From: Gilvimarinus algae
GTDB taxonomy: Bacteria; Pseudomonadota; Gammaproteobacteria; Pseudomonadales; Cellvibrionaceae
Assembly (NCBI RefSeq): GCF_030518215.1
Contig: NZ_JAULRT010000060.1
Coordinates: forward strand, 310,001-374,000
Direction: 5' to 3'
DNA length: 64,000 bases
Below the pieces are notes generated by a model. It saw nothing but the letters and a program-made list of their open reading frames with translations, was not told the DNA's origin and did not search any database. A program made the position numbers and the translations under genes. Each line of letters opens with the position of its first letter. Positions within the stretch are counted from its first letter, which is position 1. This document shows, in pieces, positions 9,440-17,414 of this stretch.

Positions 9440-10372
9440 CTATTGATCGGGGGAGGGCTGATGGCCTTTGCGCCGCCACCAGCTGGCCAGCAGCGAACCC
9501 GAGACATTGTGCCATACGGAAAAGAGCGCACCGGGTAAAGCGGCGGTAGCGGTAAAAAACTGCTGCGCCAGTGCCACGGCCAAGCCGGAGTTTTGCATGC
9601 CCACCTCAATGGCGATTGTGCGGCAGCTGGCCTCATCAAATCTCATTCCGCGCGCGATCCAGTAGCCGGCGCTCAAGCCTATAGCGTTGTGCAGCATCAC
9701 CGCGGCGATCACCAGAGCGCCAATACTCGTCAGGCGCCCGGCATTCAGTGCCACTACGATGGCGATGATCAGCGCAATCAGTACCACCGCCAGGCTCGCC
9801 AACGCCGGCTCAAGGCGTTGAATGGTATGAGCAAACAGATGATGGGCCACCACCCCAAGCAGCACCGGTGCGAACACAATTTTGGCGATGCTGAGTAGCA
9901 TCGCCAGCGCGTTGATGTCCACCGAGCTTTTGAGCAGTAGCCAGGCGATGAGCGGCGTGAGCAAGACAGACGCCAGCGTGGAGGCCAACGTCATAGACAC
10001 CGACAACGCCACGCGCCCACCGGCCAGCCAGGTAATCACATTGGACGCCGTCCCCCCGGCCGTAGCACCCACCAGCACCATGCCGGTGGTCAGCTCCGCG
10101 CTTAAGCCCATGGCCCGGCTGACCGCCAGCGCCGCCAAAGGCATGACCGTAAATTGCAACACAAGCCCCACCGCAATGGGCTTGGGCTCGCGCAACACCC
10201 TTAGAAAATCCGCCCCCGACAGCGTCAGCCCCATGGCAAACATCACCAGCGCCAATAGCCAGGCAATACTCGGTGCCAGGGGCGTAAACACAGCGGGGAA
10301 ATTAAAACCCAGCGCCCCAAGCGCTATGGCCCAGAGGGGGAATAGGCGGTTGAAGTTATTGAATACAGACAT
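9440..10372 (-). CDS. Bile acid:sodium symporter (BASS) family transporter
   Basis: 310 aa with about nine to ten hydrophobic helices. The family pattern M-F-A-M-G-L-T-L-S in helix 2 and the G-A-T-A-G-G-T-A-S-N crossover segment (about residues 100-110) are characteristic of the BASS family, as is the late E-V-G-M-Q-N-S-G-L-A motif. BASS proteins are sodium-coupled importers of organic anions such as pantoate, pyruvate or bile acids. The substrate here cannot be deduced, and no adjacent metabolic gene points to one. Confidence 0.9.
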   Translation of the reverse strand: MSVFNNFNRLFPLWAIALGALGFNFPAVFTPLAPSIAWLLALVMFAMGLTLSGADFLRVLREPKPIAVGLVLQFTVMPLAALAVSRAMGLSAELTTGMVLVGATAGGTASNVITWLAGGRVALSVSMTLASTLASVLLTPLIAWLLLKSSVDINALAMLLSIAKIVFAPVLLGVVAHHLFAHTIQRLEPALASLAVVLIALIIAIVVALNAGRLTSIGALVIAAVMLHNAIGLSAGYWIARGMRFDEASCRTIAIEVGMQNSGLAVALAQQFFTATAALPGALFSVWHNVSGSLLASWWRRKGHQPSPDQ

Positions 10373-10456
10373 GGGCTAAGGGCAAGTTGGGAAATGGCCA
10401 ATATGACATAGAGACGTTGTGGTGTGGCTTTTTTTACTGCGCGCTTTGCATGATCT

Positions 10457-11050
10457 TTATAGCGCTGTGCCGATACATCGGTCAAAAATCGCGGTAAGAG
10501 GCCTGTAGTCACATTGAACTGCTGCTACATTTGCTTCGAGCCATGTTTGGCGGCGGGCAGGAGCCCATGATACTTCGTACCCAGCATTAACAATCAAGTG
10601 CTCAAAGAGAAGGCGCTGAGCGCGTCCATTGCCCTCGCGGAAAGGGTGAAGCATATTAACCTCACCGTACAGTTCCGCAATGCTAAATACGAGATGGGCG
10701 CGGCTCATGCCCTCAAAAAAATGTTGTTCCGCCAATGTGGTAAACAGTTTACTGGCCTCTGGTCGCAATCGGCTGGCAGTGCAGAATCGTGTGTGGCCTT
10801 TGCTGATGTCGATTGTTCTGATATCGCCAGCCCAAGCGTATATATCTTGAAAGAGGCGCTTGTGAAGGTAGCAAAGGTAGTCAAGATCGTAAGGTGGAGG
10901 CGAAAACTCCACCTCTTGGGCGCTATGAAATGAAATATCGCGTTCTGCTTCTTCCAGTTTGCTGGGGTCTTTTATGTTGAGCAGGTTTCGAAGCGTTGAA
11001 GTGCCGGGATAGCACGCCGGATCTTCGCCGGTGCCATACTTATCAACCAT
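10457..11050 (-). CDS. fic: Fic-family adenylyltransferase toxin
   Basis: 197 aa. Fic proteins transfer AMP from ATP to target proteins; in toxin-antitoxin Fics the known targets include DNA gyrase and topoisomerase IV. The complete catalytic signature H-P-F-R-E-G-N-G-R-A-Q-R is at residues 135-146 (catalytic His135). The N-terminal part lacks an obvious inhibitory helix, which fits class I Fics whose inhibitor is a separate protein. That protein is encoded 9 bp upstream (11060-11227). The pair is organised like E. coli yhfG-fic. It borders the CRISPR region. Confidence 0.92.
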   Translation of the reverse strand: MVDKYGTGEDPACYPGTSTLRNLLNIKDPSKLEEAERDISFHSAQEVEFSPPPYDLDYLCYLHKRLFQDIYAWAGDIRTIDISKGHTRFCTASRLRPEASKLFTTLAEQHFFEGMSRAHLVFSIAELYGEVNMLHPFREGNGRAQRLLFEHLIVNAGYEVSWAPARRQTWLEANVAAVQCDYRPLTAIFDRCIGTAL

Positions 11051-11059
11051 GGAAAGTCG

Positions 11060-11227
11060 TCACTTTCGCGAAACGGCGTATTTTGCGAGTAACGCTTCCC
11101 GTGACGCCAGCTTTGGGGTGGCGTTGTCGGTTTTAAACCCTTCGAGGCGGAGGCTAGCCAAGTAATTGGCCGCTCGGGTCTTTCTGACGTAGGCCTTTTT
11201 GCGATCAAGTGAAACGCTTTTGCTCAT
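11060..11227 (-). CDS. yhfG: YhfG-type Fic antitoxin, 55 aa
   Basis: Short frame from the ATG at 11227 to the TGA at 11062-11060. The protein is basic and helical. It contains A-S-L-R-L-E-G at residues 24-30, which fits the (S/T)xxxE(G/N) inhibition motif: Ser25, Glu29, Gly30. In class I Fic systems that glutamate enters the Fic active site and blocks productive ATP binding. E. coli YhfG is also 55 aa and has the same S-x-x-L-E-G segment. The gene ends 9 bp before fic, consistent with one operon with the antitoxin first. Confidence 0.85.
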   Translation of the reverse strand: MSKSVSLDRKKAYVRKTRAANYLASLRLEGFKTDNATPKLASREALLAKYAVSRK

Positions 11228-11495
11228 AGTCAGCTACTCGGTAGATTCTTCGGGAATGAACAACCCGTAGTCTAGCATATTGCGTAGGTTGTTAAAAACG
11301 AATTATTCCCTCCTAAGGTGCTGATTATTATAGCTTTTGTTGGTCTTTTTCAGAGTTTGAGTCATCCCGCCAACGGGCGCAGTCCGGTGTTGCGACAAGC
11401 GCTAGTGGCCCCGGTATTTTAACCGGAGAGAGGGTATGGCACTATTGGTATGTTGATCAGGGCGCCACCGGCGCCAACTCAAGGAATACGCTGCT
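11228..11495. other. Divergent intergenic region: yhfG-fic promoter on one side, WYL regulator on the other
   Basis: 268 bp. Near the WYL gene are two small inverted repeats: CCGGT-ATTTTA-ACCGG (about 11411-11426) and GGCGCC-ACC-GGCGCC (about 11461-11475). WYL regulators of this type often repress their own promoter, so these are operator candidates. No other gene is seen. Confidence 0.4.
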
Positions 11496-12314
11496 ATGGA
11501 CATCAGCGAAGCGCAAAGACAGCGCCTCTACACCTTTGAATTGGTCGCCTTCTGGGAGGGAGCGGCCAACAGCAGCTTGTTGGTTAAGCACTTTGGCTTG
11601 TCCCGCCAGCAGGCGAGCAAGGATATTAAACACTACCTTGTCTTGGCTCCCCAAAACCTCACCTATAACACCCACCGCAAGTGCCACCAGCCCACCCCCG
11701 ACTTTAAACCCGTGTTTATATCGGGCAGCGCCGAGCAATACCTGGCTTGGCTGGCGGAGCCACTGACGGCTGAAAAGCTACCGATTGCCTCTTTGAGTCT
11801 TCCCGCGAGGGGTGTGCCTGCGAGTTTTATGCGGGCCGTTGTGCAAGCCATTCGGCACAACCAGCGGTTAGAGGTGGACTATGTGTCCCTCACCAACCCC
11901 AGCCGACAGGGGAGGGTGATCGCCCCGCACGCACTGGTGCAAACCGGCCTGCGCTGGCACCTGCGCGCCTGGTGCGAGCACAAAAAGCAGTTTCGGGATT
12001 TTGTCCTCAGCCGCTTTCGAGGTGAGGCCGTTCTGTCTGGCGGTGCTACGCACAGCGCCGCTCAAGACGACGCCTGGAACACCTCTGTCACAGTCAATTT
12101 TGCACCCGATCCGCGCCTGACAACGGAAAAACGCGGCGTAATCGAGTGCGACTACCAAATGCAAGATGGTCAGCTAAAACTCACCACCCGTGCCTGCTTG
12201 GTGCACTATTTACTGCAAGAGATGCGCATCAATCCCAAGGTACTGGACGCCGTGCCCGAGGCGCAGCAAATTGTGATTGTCAATTTAAGTGACATAAAGG
12301 AGTGGCTTTTTTAA
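11496..12314 (+). CDS. WYL-domain transcriptional regulator (CapW/BrxR-like)
   Basis: 272 aa. The N-terminal winged helix-turn-helix (about residues 8-50, with L-S-R-Q-Q-A-S-K-D-I) is followed by a WYL domain (about 115-185: V-D-Y-V-S-L, R-V-I-A-P-H-A-L-V, R-W-H-L-R-A-W) and a C-terminal WCX-like region. This size and order are those of CapW/BrxR regulators, which repress CBASS, BREX and other defence operons and are thought to respond to nucleic-acid ligands. It lies directly upstream of HIRAN-cas1 on the same strand, so control of the CRISPR operon is a reasonable inference. Confidence 0.85.
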   Translation: MDISEAQRQRLYTFELVAFWEGAANSSLLVKHFGLSRQQASKDIKHYLVLAPQNLTYNTHRKCHQPTPDFKPVFISGSAEQYLAWLAEPLTAEKLPIASLSLPARGVPASFMRAVVQAIRHNQRLEVDYVSLTNPSRQGRVIAPHALVQTGLRWHLRAWCEHKKQFRDFVLSRFRGEAVLSGGATHSAAQDDAWNTSVTVNFAPDPRLTTEKRGVIECDYQMQDGQLKLTTRACLVHYLLQEMRINPKVLDAVPEAQQIVIVNLSDIKEWLF

Positions 12315-12425
12315 GAAAATAGCAGAGCCGAGACGAGGCTTGTCATATTGCGGTACGGGTTATTTTTACAGTATTGCGCCAGCTTTTAGCCCCGCTAAAG
12401 TGATGATAGTTGAGGGGGGGTAATC

Positions 12426-12809
12426 ATGATAAAGCGAAGAAAGTTGTTGACCTTGCTGGGGGTGACTAGCGCCTTGGCCGCACCAGCGGTGAGAGCACAA
12501 AAGCCTATTAGGCTGCTCGAAGTTTTGGATGCAGAAGTTGCGGGTTTCGGCTACTACCAAACGGACGAATTTTTAACGCATATCAGCTCAGGCGATGCGC
12601 TGACCTTAAAGCGAGAGCCCGACAATAAGCACGACCAGCGGGCGATAGAGGTTTACTGGGGAGAACACAAAATAGGCTATGTACCAAGAGTTAACAACAG
12701 GGCACTTAGTCGTTTGATGGATAACGGTGAAGCCGTTAGCGCCGAAGTGACTCGCACACTGGCGGGAAACTGGAAACCAGTGAAATTCGTGGTTCGGGTT
12801 GGGGTTTAG
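12426..12809 (+). CDS. HIRAN-domain protein with an N-terminal export signal
   Basis: 127 aa. It begins K-R-R-K-L-L-T-L-L-G and ends its hydrophobic stretch at A-V-R-A-Q, which looks like a Tat-type or Sec signal peptide. The remaining 100 residues are a HIRAN domain (G-F-x-Y-Y-Q, L-T-L-K-R-E-P-D-N-K-H-D-Q-R-A-I-E-V, I-G-Y-V-P-R). HIRAN domains bind DNA 3' ends in HLTF and occur as accessory or stand-alone modules in bacteria. Its stop is only 15 bp from the cas1 start, which has its own AAGGAG, so it is probably co-transcribed with cas1. Its role in the CRISPR locus is unknown. Confidence 0.82.
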   Translation: MIKRRKLLTLLGVTSALAAPAVRAQKPIRLLEVLDAEVAGFGYYQTDEFLTHISSGDALTLKREPDNKHDQRAIEVYWGEHKIGYVPRVNNRALSRLMDNGEAVSAEVTRTLAGNWKPVKFVVRVGV

Positions 12810-12824
12810 AAAGGAGAAAGTACA

Positions 12825-13808
12825 GTGGAAGATTTATCGCCGTCAGATTTAAAAACCATTCTTCATTCTAAGCGAGCGAATATCTACTATTTGCAGCACT
12901 GCCGTGTGTTGGTTAATGGGGGCCGGGTTGAGTATGTAACCGACGCAGGTAAACAGTCTCTCTATTGGAATATCCCCATTGCCAATACCACCACCATACT
13001 GTTGGGAACGGGCACTTCCATCACCCAAGCCGCCATGCGTGAATTGGCCAAAGCGGGTGTTTTAGTGGGTTTTTGTGGTGGTGGCGGTACGCCGCTGTTT
13101 AGCGCGAACGAGGTCGACATAGACGTTGCCTGGCTTTCGCCGCAAAGCGAATATCGCCCCACCGAATATCTGCAGGGCTGGGTGCAAATGTGGTTTGACG
13201 AGGCGCTGCGTCTGGACGCTGCAAAAGCTCTGCAGGTAGCGAGGCTTAACCGGATTTTATCCCAGTGGGGCAAAAGAGCCTTAAAAGACGCAGGGTTTGA
13301 GGTAGATATCGAGCGCCTTAAGGCACTGCTTGATAAAAGCTTGGGCAATATTGAAGTGGCGCGGGATACCAATGAGCTACTGACTGAAGAGGCCCGGCTA
13401 ACCAAAGCCCTCTTTAAACTGGCCGTAAATACAGTGGGCTATGGCGATTTTACCCGTGCTAAGCGCGGTACGGGGGCTGACCCTGCCAATCGCTTTTTAG
13501 ATCATGGCAATTACCTCGCCTATGGTCTTGGGGCAACCGCCACGTGGGTGTTGGGCTTGCCCCACGGCCTAGCCGTTTTACACGGAAAAACTCGCCGGGG
13601 TGGATTGGTGTTTGATGCCGCCGATTTGGTAAAAGATGCCGCCATCCTGCCGCAGGCTTTTTTGTCTGCCATGCGCGGCGATGACGAACAGGAATTTAGG
13701 CGCAACTGTATAGAAGTGCTTACGCGCGGCGAGTCGCTCGATTTTATGATCGATACACTGAAGGAAATCGCTTTGAGCATCGGTCGCAGCGGAGCGCCGC
13801 AGAAATGA
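12825..13808 (+). CDS. cas1: Type I-F Cas1 integrase
   Basis: 327 aa from a GTG with AAGGAG upstream. Cas1 is the metal-dependent integrase that inserts new spacers at the leader end of the array. Typical sequence of the I-F subtype is present: the beta-domain I-L-L-G-T-G-T-S-I-T-Q-A-A-M and G-V-L-V-G-F-C-G-G-G-G-T-P-L, then the helical catalytic domain with N-x-x-L-x-Y-G and H-G. The 3' end overlaps cas2-3 by 4 bp (ATGA), so translation is probably coupled. In I-F systems Cas1 works as a complex with Cas2/3. Confidence 0.96.
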   Translation: MEDLSPSDLKTILHSKRANIYYLQHCRVLVNGGRVEYVTDAGKQSLYWNIPIANTTTILLGTGTSITQAAMRELAKAGVLVGFCGGGGTPLFSANEVDIDVAWLSPQSEYRPTEYLQGWVQMWFDEALRLDAAKALQVARLNRILSQWGKRALKDAGFEVDIERLKALLDKSLGNIEVARDTNELLTEEARLTKALFKLAVNTVGYGDFTRAKRGTGADPANRFLDHGNYLAYGLGATATWVLGLPHGLAVLHGKTRRGGLVFDAADLVKDAAILPQAFLSAMRGDDEQEFRRNCIEVLTRGESLDFMIDTLKEIALSIGRSGAPQK

Positions 13809-16800
13809 ACGTACTGCTGGTGTCCCAGTGCAACAAGCGAGCACTGGCGGAAACTCGCCGTATACTCGATCAATTTGCAGAAAGGCGCGGCGAGCGTACC
13901 TGGCAAACGCCGATTACCATGGACGGTCTGGCTACCTTAAAAAAGTTGTTGCGTAAAACAGCTCGCCGCAATACCGCTGTTGCCTGCCACTGGATTAGGG
14001 GCAAAGACCACAGCGAATTGATGTGGATAGTCGGCAACGCCAGTCGGTTTAACAGCGAGGGCGCGGTTCCTACCAATACCACCGAGCGAGACATTCTGCG
14101 CACAGAGTCCGAAAATGATTGGCACACCGGTGAGGATATTCAGTTACTGGCGCAACTGGCGGCATTACTGCACGACCTGGGAAAAGCCAGTGTGGCCTTT
14201 CAGAAAAAACTGCGGGGCGAGCTTGTCGAGAAAAATCTCTACCGCCATGAATGGGTGTCACTGCGCCTGTTTCTGGCGTTTATCGGCAAGGACGATGATG
14301 CAACCTGGCTGCAGCGTTTAGCGACTCCGACTGATAACGACGATAAAACCTGGTTGCAGGCGGGGCGCTATTGCCGCGATGGCTTGGATAGCTGTGAGCC
14401 GCCTTTTAAAAACTTGCCGCCTTTAGCGGCTGCCATTGCCTGGCTAGTGGTGACTCATCACCGCTTACCGGTAAAACCAGTAGTTGATGAGAAGGGCGAG
14501 CAGCAATACCTGGGGAAATGGTCACCAGATTTTGGCGCGAGCGCGCTGCCCGGTTTATTGCAAGGCGTCACACACGACTGGAATGAGGTAAGGCAGAGTA
14601 AACCGGAAGAAGCCATAACGCCTTACTGGACTATTAAACAGTTGCCCATCGCGTTGCCCAAGTGGCGCGAATCAGCGGCCAAGTTGGCGGTACGTTTGCA
14701 AAGATTGCTTGAGCGTAGAAAGGGCTATAGCTGGCTGGATAATCCCTACGTGATGCACCTGTCGCGCTTAAGCTTAATGCTGGCGGATCACCATTATTCG
14801 GCTTTACCACCGGACGCCAAACAGCGGGTTAGCAGTGATAAAAACTATAAAGTCTATGCCAACACTCATAAAGATAAAACGCTGAAACAACCGCTGGATG
14901 AGCATTTATTGGGGGTGGCCAAATTCACCGCGAGTATCGTACGTAGCTTTCCAGGCTTTGAGCGTTTTTTACCCACGCTCGCCCGTCATAAAGGGTTAAA
15001 AAGGCGCAGCAAACTTGAGCGTTTTCGCTGGCAGGATCGCGCCGCCGATGCCGCAGTAGCCGCGCGCGATAAAGCAGCTGAGCAGGGATGTTTTATTGTC
15101 AATATGGCCTCAACCGGCTGCGGTAAAACCTTGGCAAACGCTAGAATTCTTAACGCTCTGGCCGACCCTGAGTTGGGCTTACGGGCAAGCTTTGCACTGG
15201 GGCTTCGAACGTTAACGCTTCAAACAGGACGTAGTTATCGTCAGGATTTACATCTAAATGATGATGAGTTGGCCATTAAAGTGGGCGGCAGCGCCAGTCG
15301 CGAGCTGTTTGAGTATTACGAATCATTGGCCGAGAGCACGGGCTCTGCCTCGGTGCAGGACTTAATGGAAGAAGACGGCCACGTGCTTTACGAAGGTCAG
15401 CATTTGGATCACCCGTTACTCTCTAAGGTGATGGCCGATCCGCGCATTAGCGCTCTGGTGTCTGCGCCCACGTTGGTGTGCACCATCGACCATTTAATGC
15501 CCGCCACAGAGGCGCAACGGGCAGGGCGACAAATGGCCCCAATGTTGCGGCTAATGAGCAGCGATTTAGTGTTGGATGAGCTAGACGATTTCGGCATGGA
15601 GGATTTACCCGCACTTACGCGGCTGGTTCACTGGGGCGGGCTGCTGGGGAGTCGGGTGCTGCTCTCATCGGCCACCATGCCGCCTGCGTTGGTTGAGGGG
15701 ATGTTTCGCGCTTATGCTGCTGGCCGTGTGCACTATTTAAAAAATCGGGGCGAACATGGCGGGCAGGATAAGTCCAATCCGGCGGTACCGTGTTTGTGGG
15801 TAGATGAAAGCGTTAGCCCAAAGTTGGTATCAAGCACCACTACTGATTTTGCGGCTTATCATCAGCAGTTTGTAGCGCAGCGTGTTAAGAAACTACAGGG
15901 CGCCGTAACGTCTAAAGGTGCGAACCGAAAAGGCGAAATTTTATCGCTTGATCTACCCAGTGTGGAAAATGCCGATAAAGCCGATATTCACAAAGACTTT
16001 GCCAAACCTGTGTTAAACGCGATTATCAACGCCCACGATAACAATCATGAAACCTGCCCGCACTCTGGTAAAAAAGTGAGCTTTGGTTTGGTACGTATGG
16101 CGAATATCGAGCCGCTATTTCGAGTTGCGCAAGAGCTGTATAAAAACGGAGCGCCTGAGGGTTATCAAATTCATTTGTGTGTGTATCACGCGCGATTTCC
16201 GCTGCTACTGCGCTCGCAAATTGAATATCTGCTTGACGGCGTATTAAACCGGCGCGATTCCGGCGCGGTGTATGAACGTGAGGATACTCGCGAGTTGCTT
16301 AGTTCGAGCGAGCAGCCCAACCAATTGTTTGTGGTGCTGGGCTCTCCGGTTACAGAAGTGGGGCGCGATCACGACTACGATTGGGCGGTAGTGGAACCCT
16401 CGTCCATGCGCTCATTGATTCAGTTGGCGGGCAGGGTGCAAAGGCACAGACAAAAAATACCTGAGCAGGCGAATATATACCTGTTTGATACCAATCTGCG
16501 TTACTTTACCGAGCGCCAAGAACGCAATGGGAAACCTAAGCTGGTGTATGTAAAGCCGGGTTTTGAAGACAAATACAGTAAAAAGTTTCGCCTGAGTAAC
16601 CACCGCTTAACGCACCTGCTGCGCGAGTCTGAGTATCGGCACATTACCGCTTGCCCACGCATTGTGCGCGACGAAGCGCCTCTTAACAGTAGCAACAGCC
16701 TAGTGGATTTAGAGCATGCCCGGTTAGAAGCGCTTATGTTGCCGCCCACCGCATCGGAGCAACCCAAACGACGTGGCAGCAGACAGGGCCAGCAGCAAGA

Positions 16801-17227
16801 ATTAACCGCGACCGAGTGCTGGCGTGACCCACAGGCGGGGTTAACTTGGGTGTTGCCCCAGCAGCAACCTTTTCGTAAGCAAACCGGCAAAGAAATGACG
16901 CTGGTCTTTTTGCCGGATGAGGATGAAACCTGCCTGCTACCCCACCGTATTCATGAGGAGGGTGGTCGTGGTAAGCCCCATATCTATGTCAGCGCCTCTC
17001 ATATGGTCGCCACACTGGAGTGGGCGGACATACCTATGGGGCAGGGGATATCCCCCTGGGGCCGGTTCGACTTATTGGCGCTGTTAAAAGAACAGGCAGA
17101 GGCGCAAGGGGTCAGCCTAGAGCAATGTGCCAAAAAATTTACCACGGTGAATGTCATGGTGGGGAGTAAAGGATCTGCAAGGCAGTGGTGGTATCACCCC
17201 GCGTTGGGGCTGGGGGAGAAAAAATAA
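13805..17227 (+). CDS. cas3: Type I-F Cas2-Cas3 fusion (nuclease-helicase)
   Basis: 1140 aa. The N-terminal ~95 residues are a Cas2 domain fused to Cas3, the hallmark of subtype I-F. Next come an HD nuclease (H-D-L-G-K, His123/Asp124), an SF2 helicase with Walker A S-T-G-C-G-K-T (about 436-442), the DExx-type motif L-V-L-D-E-L-D-D (about 588-595), S-S-A-T-M-P, and motif VI with Q-L-A-G-R-V-Q-R-H-R. Cas3 degrades DNA unwound by the Csy complex, and the Cas2 part joins Cas1 in spacer acquisition. The final codons form the U-tract of a terminator for the minus-strand RNA unit that follows. All motifs look intact. Confidence 0.97.
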   Translation: MNVLLVSQCNKRALAETRRILDQFAERRGERTWQTPITMDGLATLKKLLRKTARRNTAVACHWIRGKDHSELMWIVGNASRFNSEGAVPTNTTERDILRTESENDWHTGEDIQLLAQLAALLHDLGKASVAFQKKLRGELVEKNLYRHEWVSLRLFLAFIGKDDDATWLQRLATPTDNDDKTWLQAGRYCRDGLDSCEPPFKNLPPLAAAIAWLVVTHHRLPVKPVVDEKGEQQYLGKWSPDFGASALPGLLQGVTHDWNEVRQSKPEEAITPYWTIKQLPIALPKWRESAAKLAVRLQRLLERRKGYSWLDNPYVMHLSRLSLMLADHHYSALPPDAKQRVSSDKNYKVYANTHKDKTLKQPLDEHLLGVAKFTASIVRSFPGFERFLPTLARHKGLKRRSKLERFRWQDRAADAAVAARDKAAEQGCFIVNMASTGCGKTLANARILNALADPELGLRASFALGLRTLTLQTGRSYRQDLHLNDDELAIKVGGSASRELFEYYESLAESTGSASVQDLMEEDGHVLYEGQHLDHPLLSKVMADPRISALVSAPTLVCTIDHLMPATEAQRAGRQMAPMLRLMSSDLVLDELDDFGMEDLPALTRLVHWGGLLGSRVLLSSATMPPALVEGMFRAYAAGRVHYLKNRGEHGGQDKSNPAVPCLWVDESVSPKLVSSTTTDFAAYHQQFVAQRVKKLQGAVTSKGANRKGEILSLDLPSVENADKADIHKDFAKPVLNAIINAHDNNHETCPHSGKKVSFGLVRMANIEPLFRVAQELYKNGAPEGYQIHLCVYHARFPLLLRSQIEYLLDGVLNRRDSGAVYEREDTRELLSSSEQPNQLFVVLGSPVTEVGRDHDYDWAVVEPSSMRSLIQLAGRVQRHRQKIPEQANIYLFDTNLRYFTERQERNGKPKLVYVKPGFEDKYSKKFRLSNHRLTHLLRESEYRHITACPRIVRDEAPLNSSNSLVDLEHARLEALMLPPTASEQPKRRGSRQGQQQELTATECWRDPQAGLTWVLPQQQPFRKQTGKEMTLVFLPDEDETCLLPHRIHEEGGRGKPHIYVSASHMVATLEWADIPMGQGISPWGRFDLLALLKEQAEAQGVSLEQCAKKFTTVNVMVGSKGSARQWWYHPALGLGEKK

Positions 17228-17244
17228 CCGGGCCGAAGCCCGGT
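17219..17244 (-). terminator. Rho-independent terminator of the creA-like RNA
   Basis: On the minus strand ACCGGGC (17244-17238) pairs with GCCCGGT (17233-17227) around the stable tetraloop TTCG, then TATTTTTT follows. The U-tract is the complement of the last Lys codons and stop of cas2-3. On the plus strand no T-run follows the stem, so it serves the minus strand. Confidence 0.85.
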
Positions 17245-17329
17245 AGTTGTGCTGCCTATGCGGCAGAGTGGACGTATGAAACACGATCACGCATTTTTCT
17301 TAGCTGCCTATGCGGCAGTAATTGGTGCG
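17220..17329 (-). ncRNA. creA: creA-like antitoxin RNA: two degenerate CRISPR repeats flanking a 24-nt spacer
   Basis: An extended -10 (TGATATACT, 17344-17336 on the minus strand) predicts a start near 17329, right at the first repeat. That repeat (17323-17296) matches the array repeat at 23 of 28 positions, including the whole Cas6f stem and the complete CTAAGAAA 5' handle. After a 24-nt spacer (17295-17272; array spacers are 32) comes a second repeat (17271-17244) that keeps only the stem CTGCC...GGCAG. A strong terminator follows, so the transcript would be about 110 nt. Cas6f should be able to process it into a short crRNA-like guide. The guide matches 17377-17354, beside the creT-like promoter. 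This is the layout of CreA, known from CreTA modules in other CRISPR loci. Expression is not shown. Confidence 0.8.
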
Positions 17330-17335
17330 AGATGT

Positions 17336-17344
17336 AGTATATCA
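17336..17344 (-). promoter_or_regulatory. Extended -10 promoter of the creA-like RNA
   Basis: TGATATACT on the minus strand has the TG-n motif of extended -10 promoters plus TATACT (5 of 6 to consensus). No good -35 lies at 16-18 nt, which extended -10 promoters do not need. The predicted start falls directly before the first degenerate repeat. Confidence 0.55.
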
Positions 17345-17353
17345 TCACTATAA

Positions 17354-17379
17354 GTGTCGAATACATGATCAAGCATTGG
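17354..17379 (-). promoter_or_regulatory. Predicted CreA-guided Csy target: CC PAM plus 24-nt partial protospacer
   Basis: On the minus strand, CC (17379-17378) is followed by a 24-nt site (17377-17354) that matches the creA-like spacer at 16 of 24 positions. Positions 1-5 (AATGC), 7-11 (TGATC), 13-15 (TGT) and 17 match; within the first 15 the only mismatches are 6 and 12, the flipped-out positions in type I complexes. The PAM abuts the TTGACA box at 17380. Partial matching would allow binding and repression without Cas3 cleavage. Confidence 0.75.
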
Positions 17380-17408
17380 TTGACATCTTTGGGGCGGAGG
17401 TTTAACTT
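17380..17408 (+). promoter_or_regulatory. Promoter of the creT-like RNA, possibly also of csy1-4
   Basis: A perfect TTGACA (17380-17385), 17 bp, then TAACTT (17403-17408; 3 of 6 to consensus). The predicted start is near 17415. It lies directly beside the predicted Csy/CreA target, so a bound complex would block RNA polymerase. No other clear promoter was found before csy1. Confidence 0.55.
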
Positions 17409-17414
17409 GGTGGG

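Noticed and set aside
17244-17323. Interpretation as a remnant second CRISPR array
   Set aside because: A dead array would not be expected to keep a promoter, terminator, intact 5' handle, both Cas6f stems and a guide matching the adjacent promoter.
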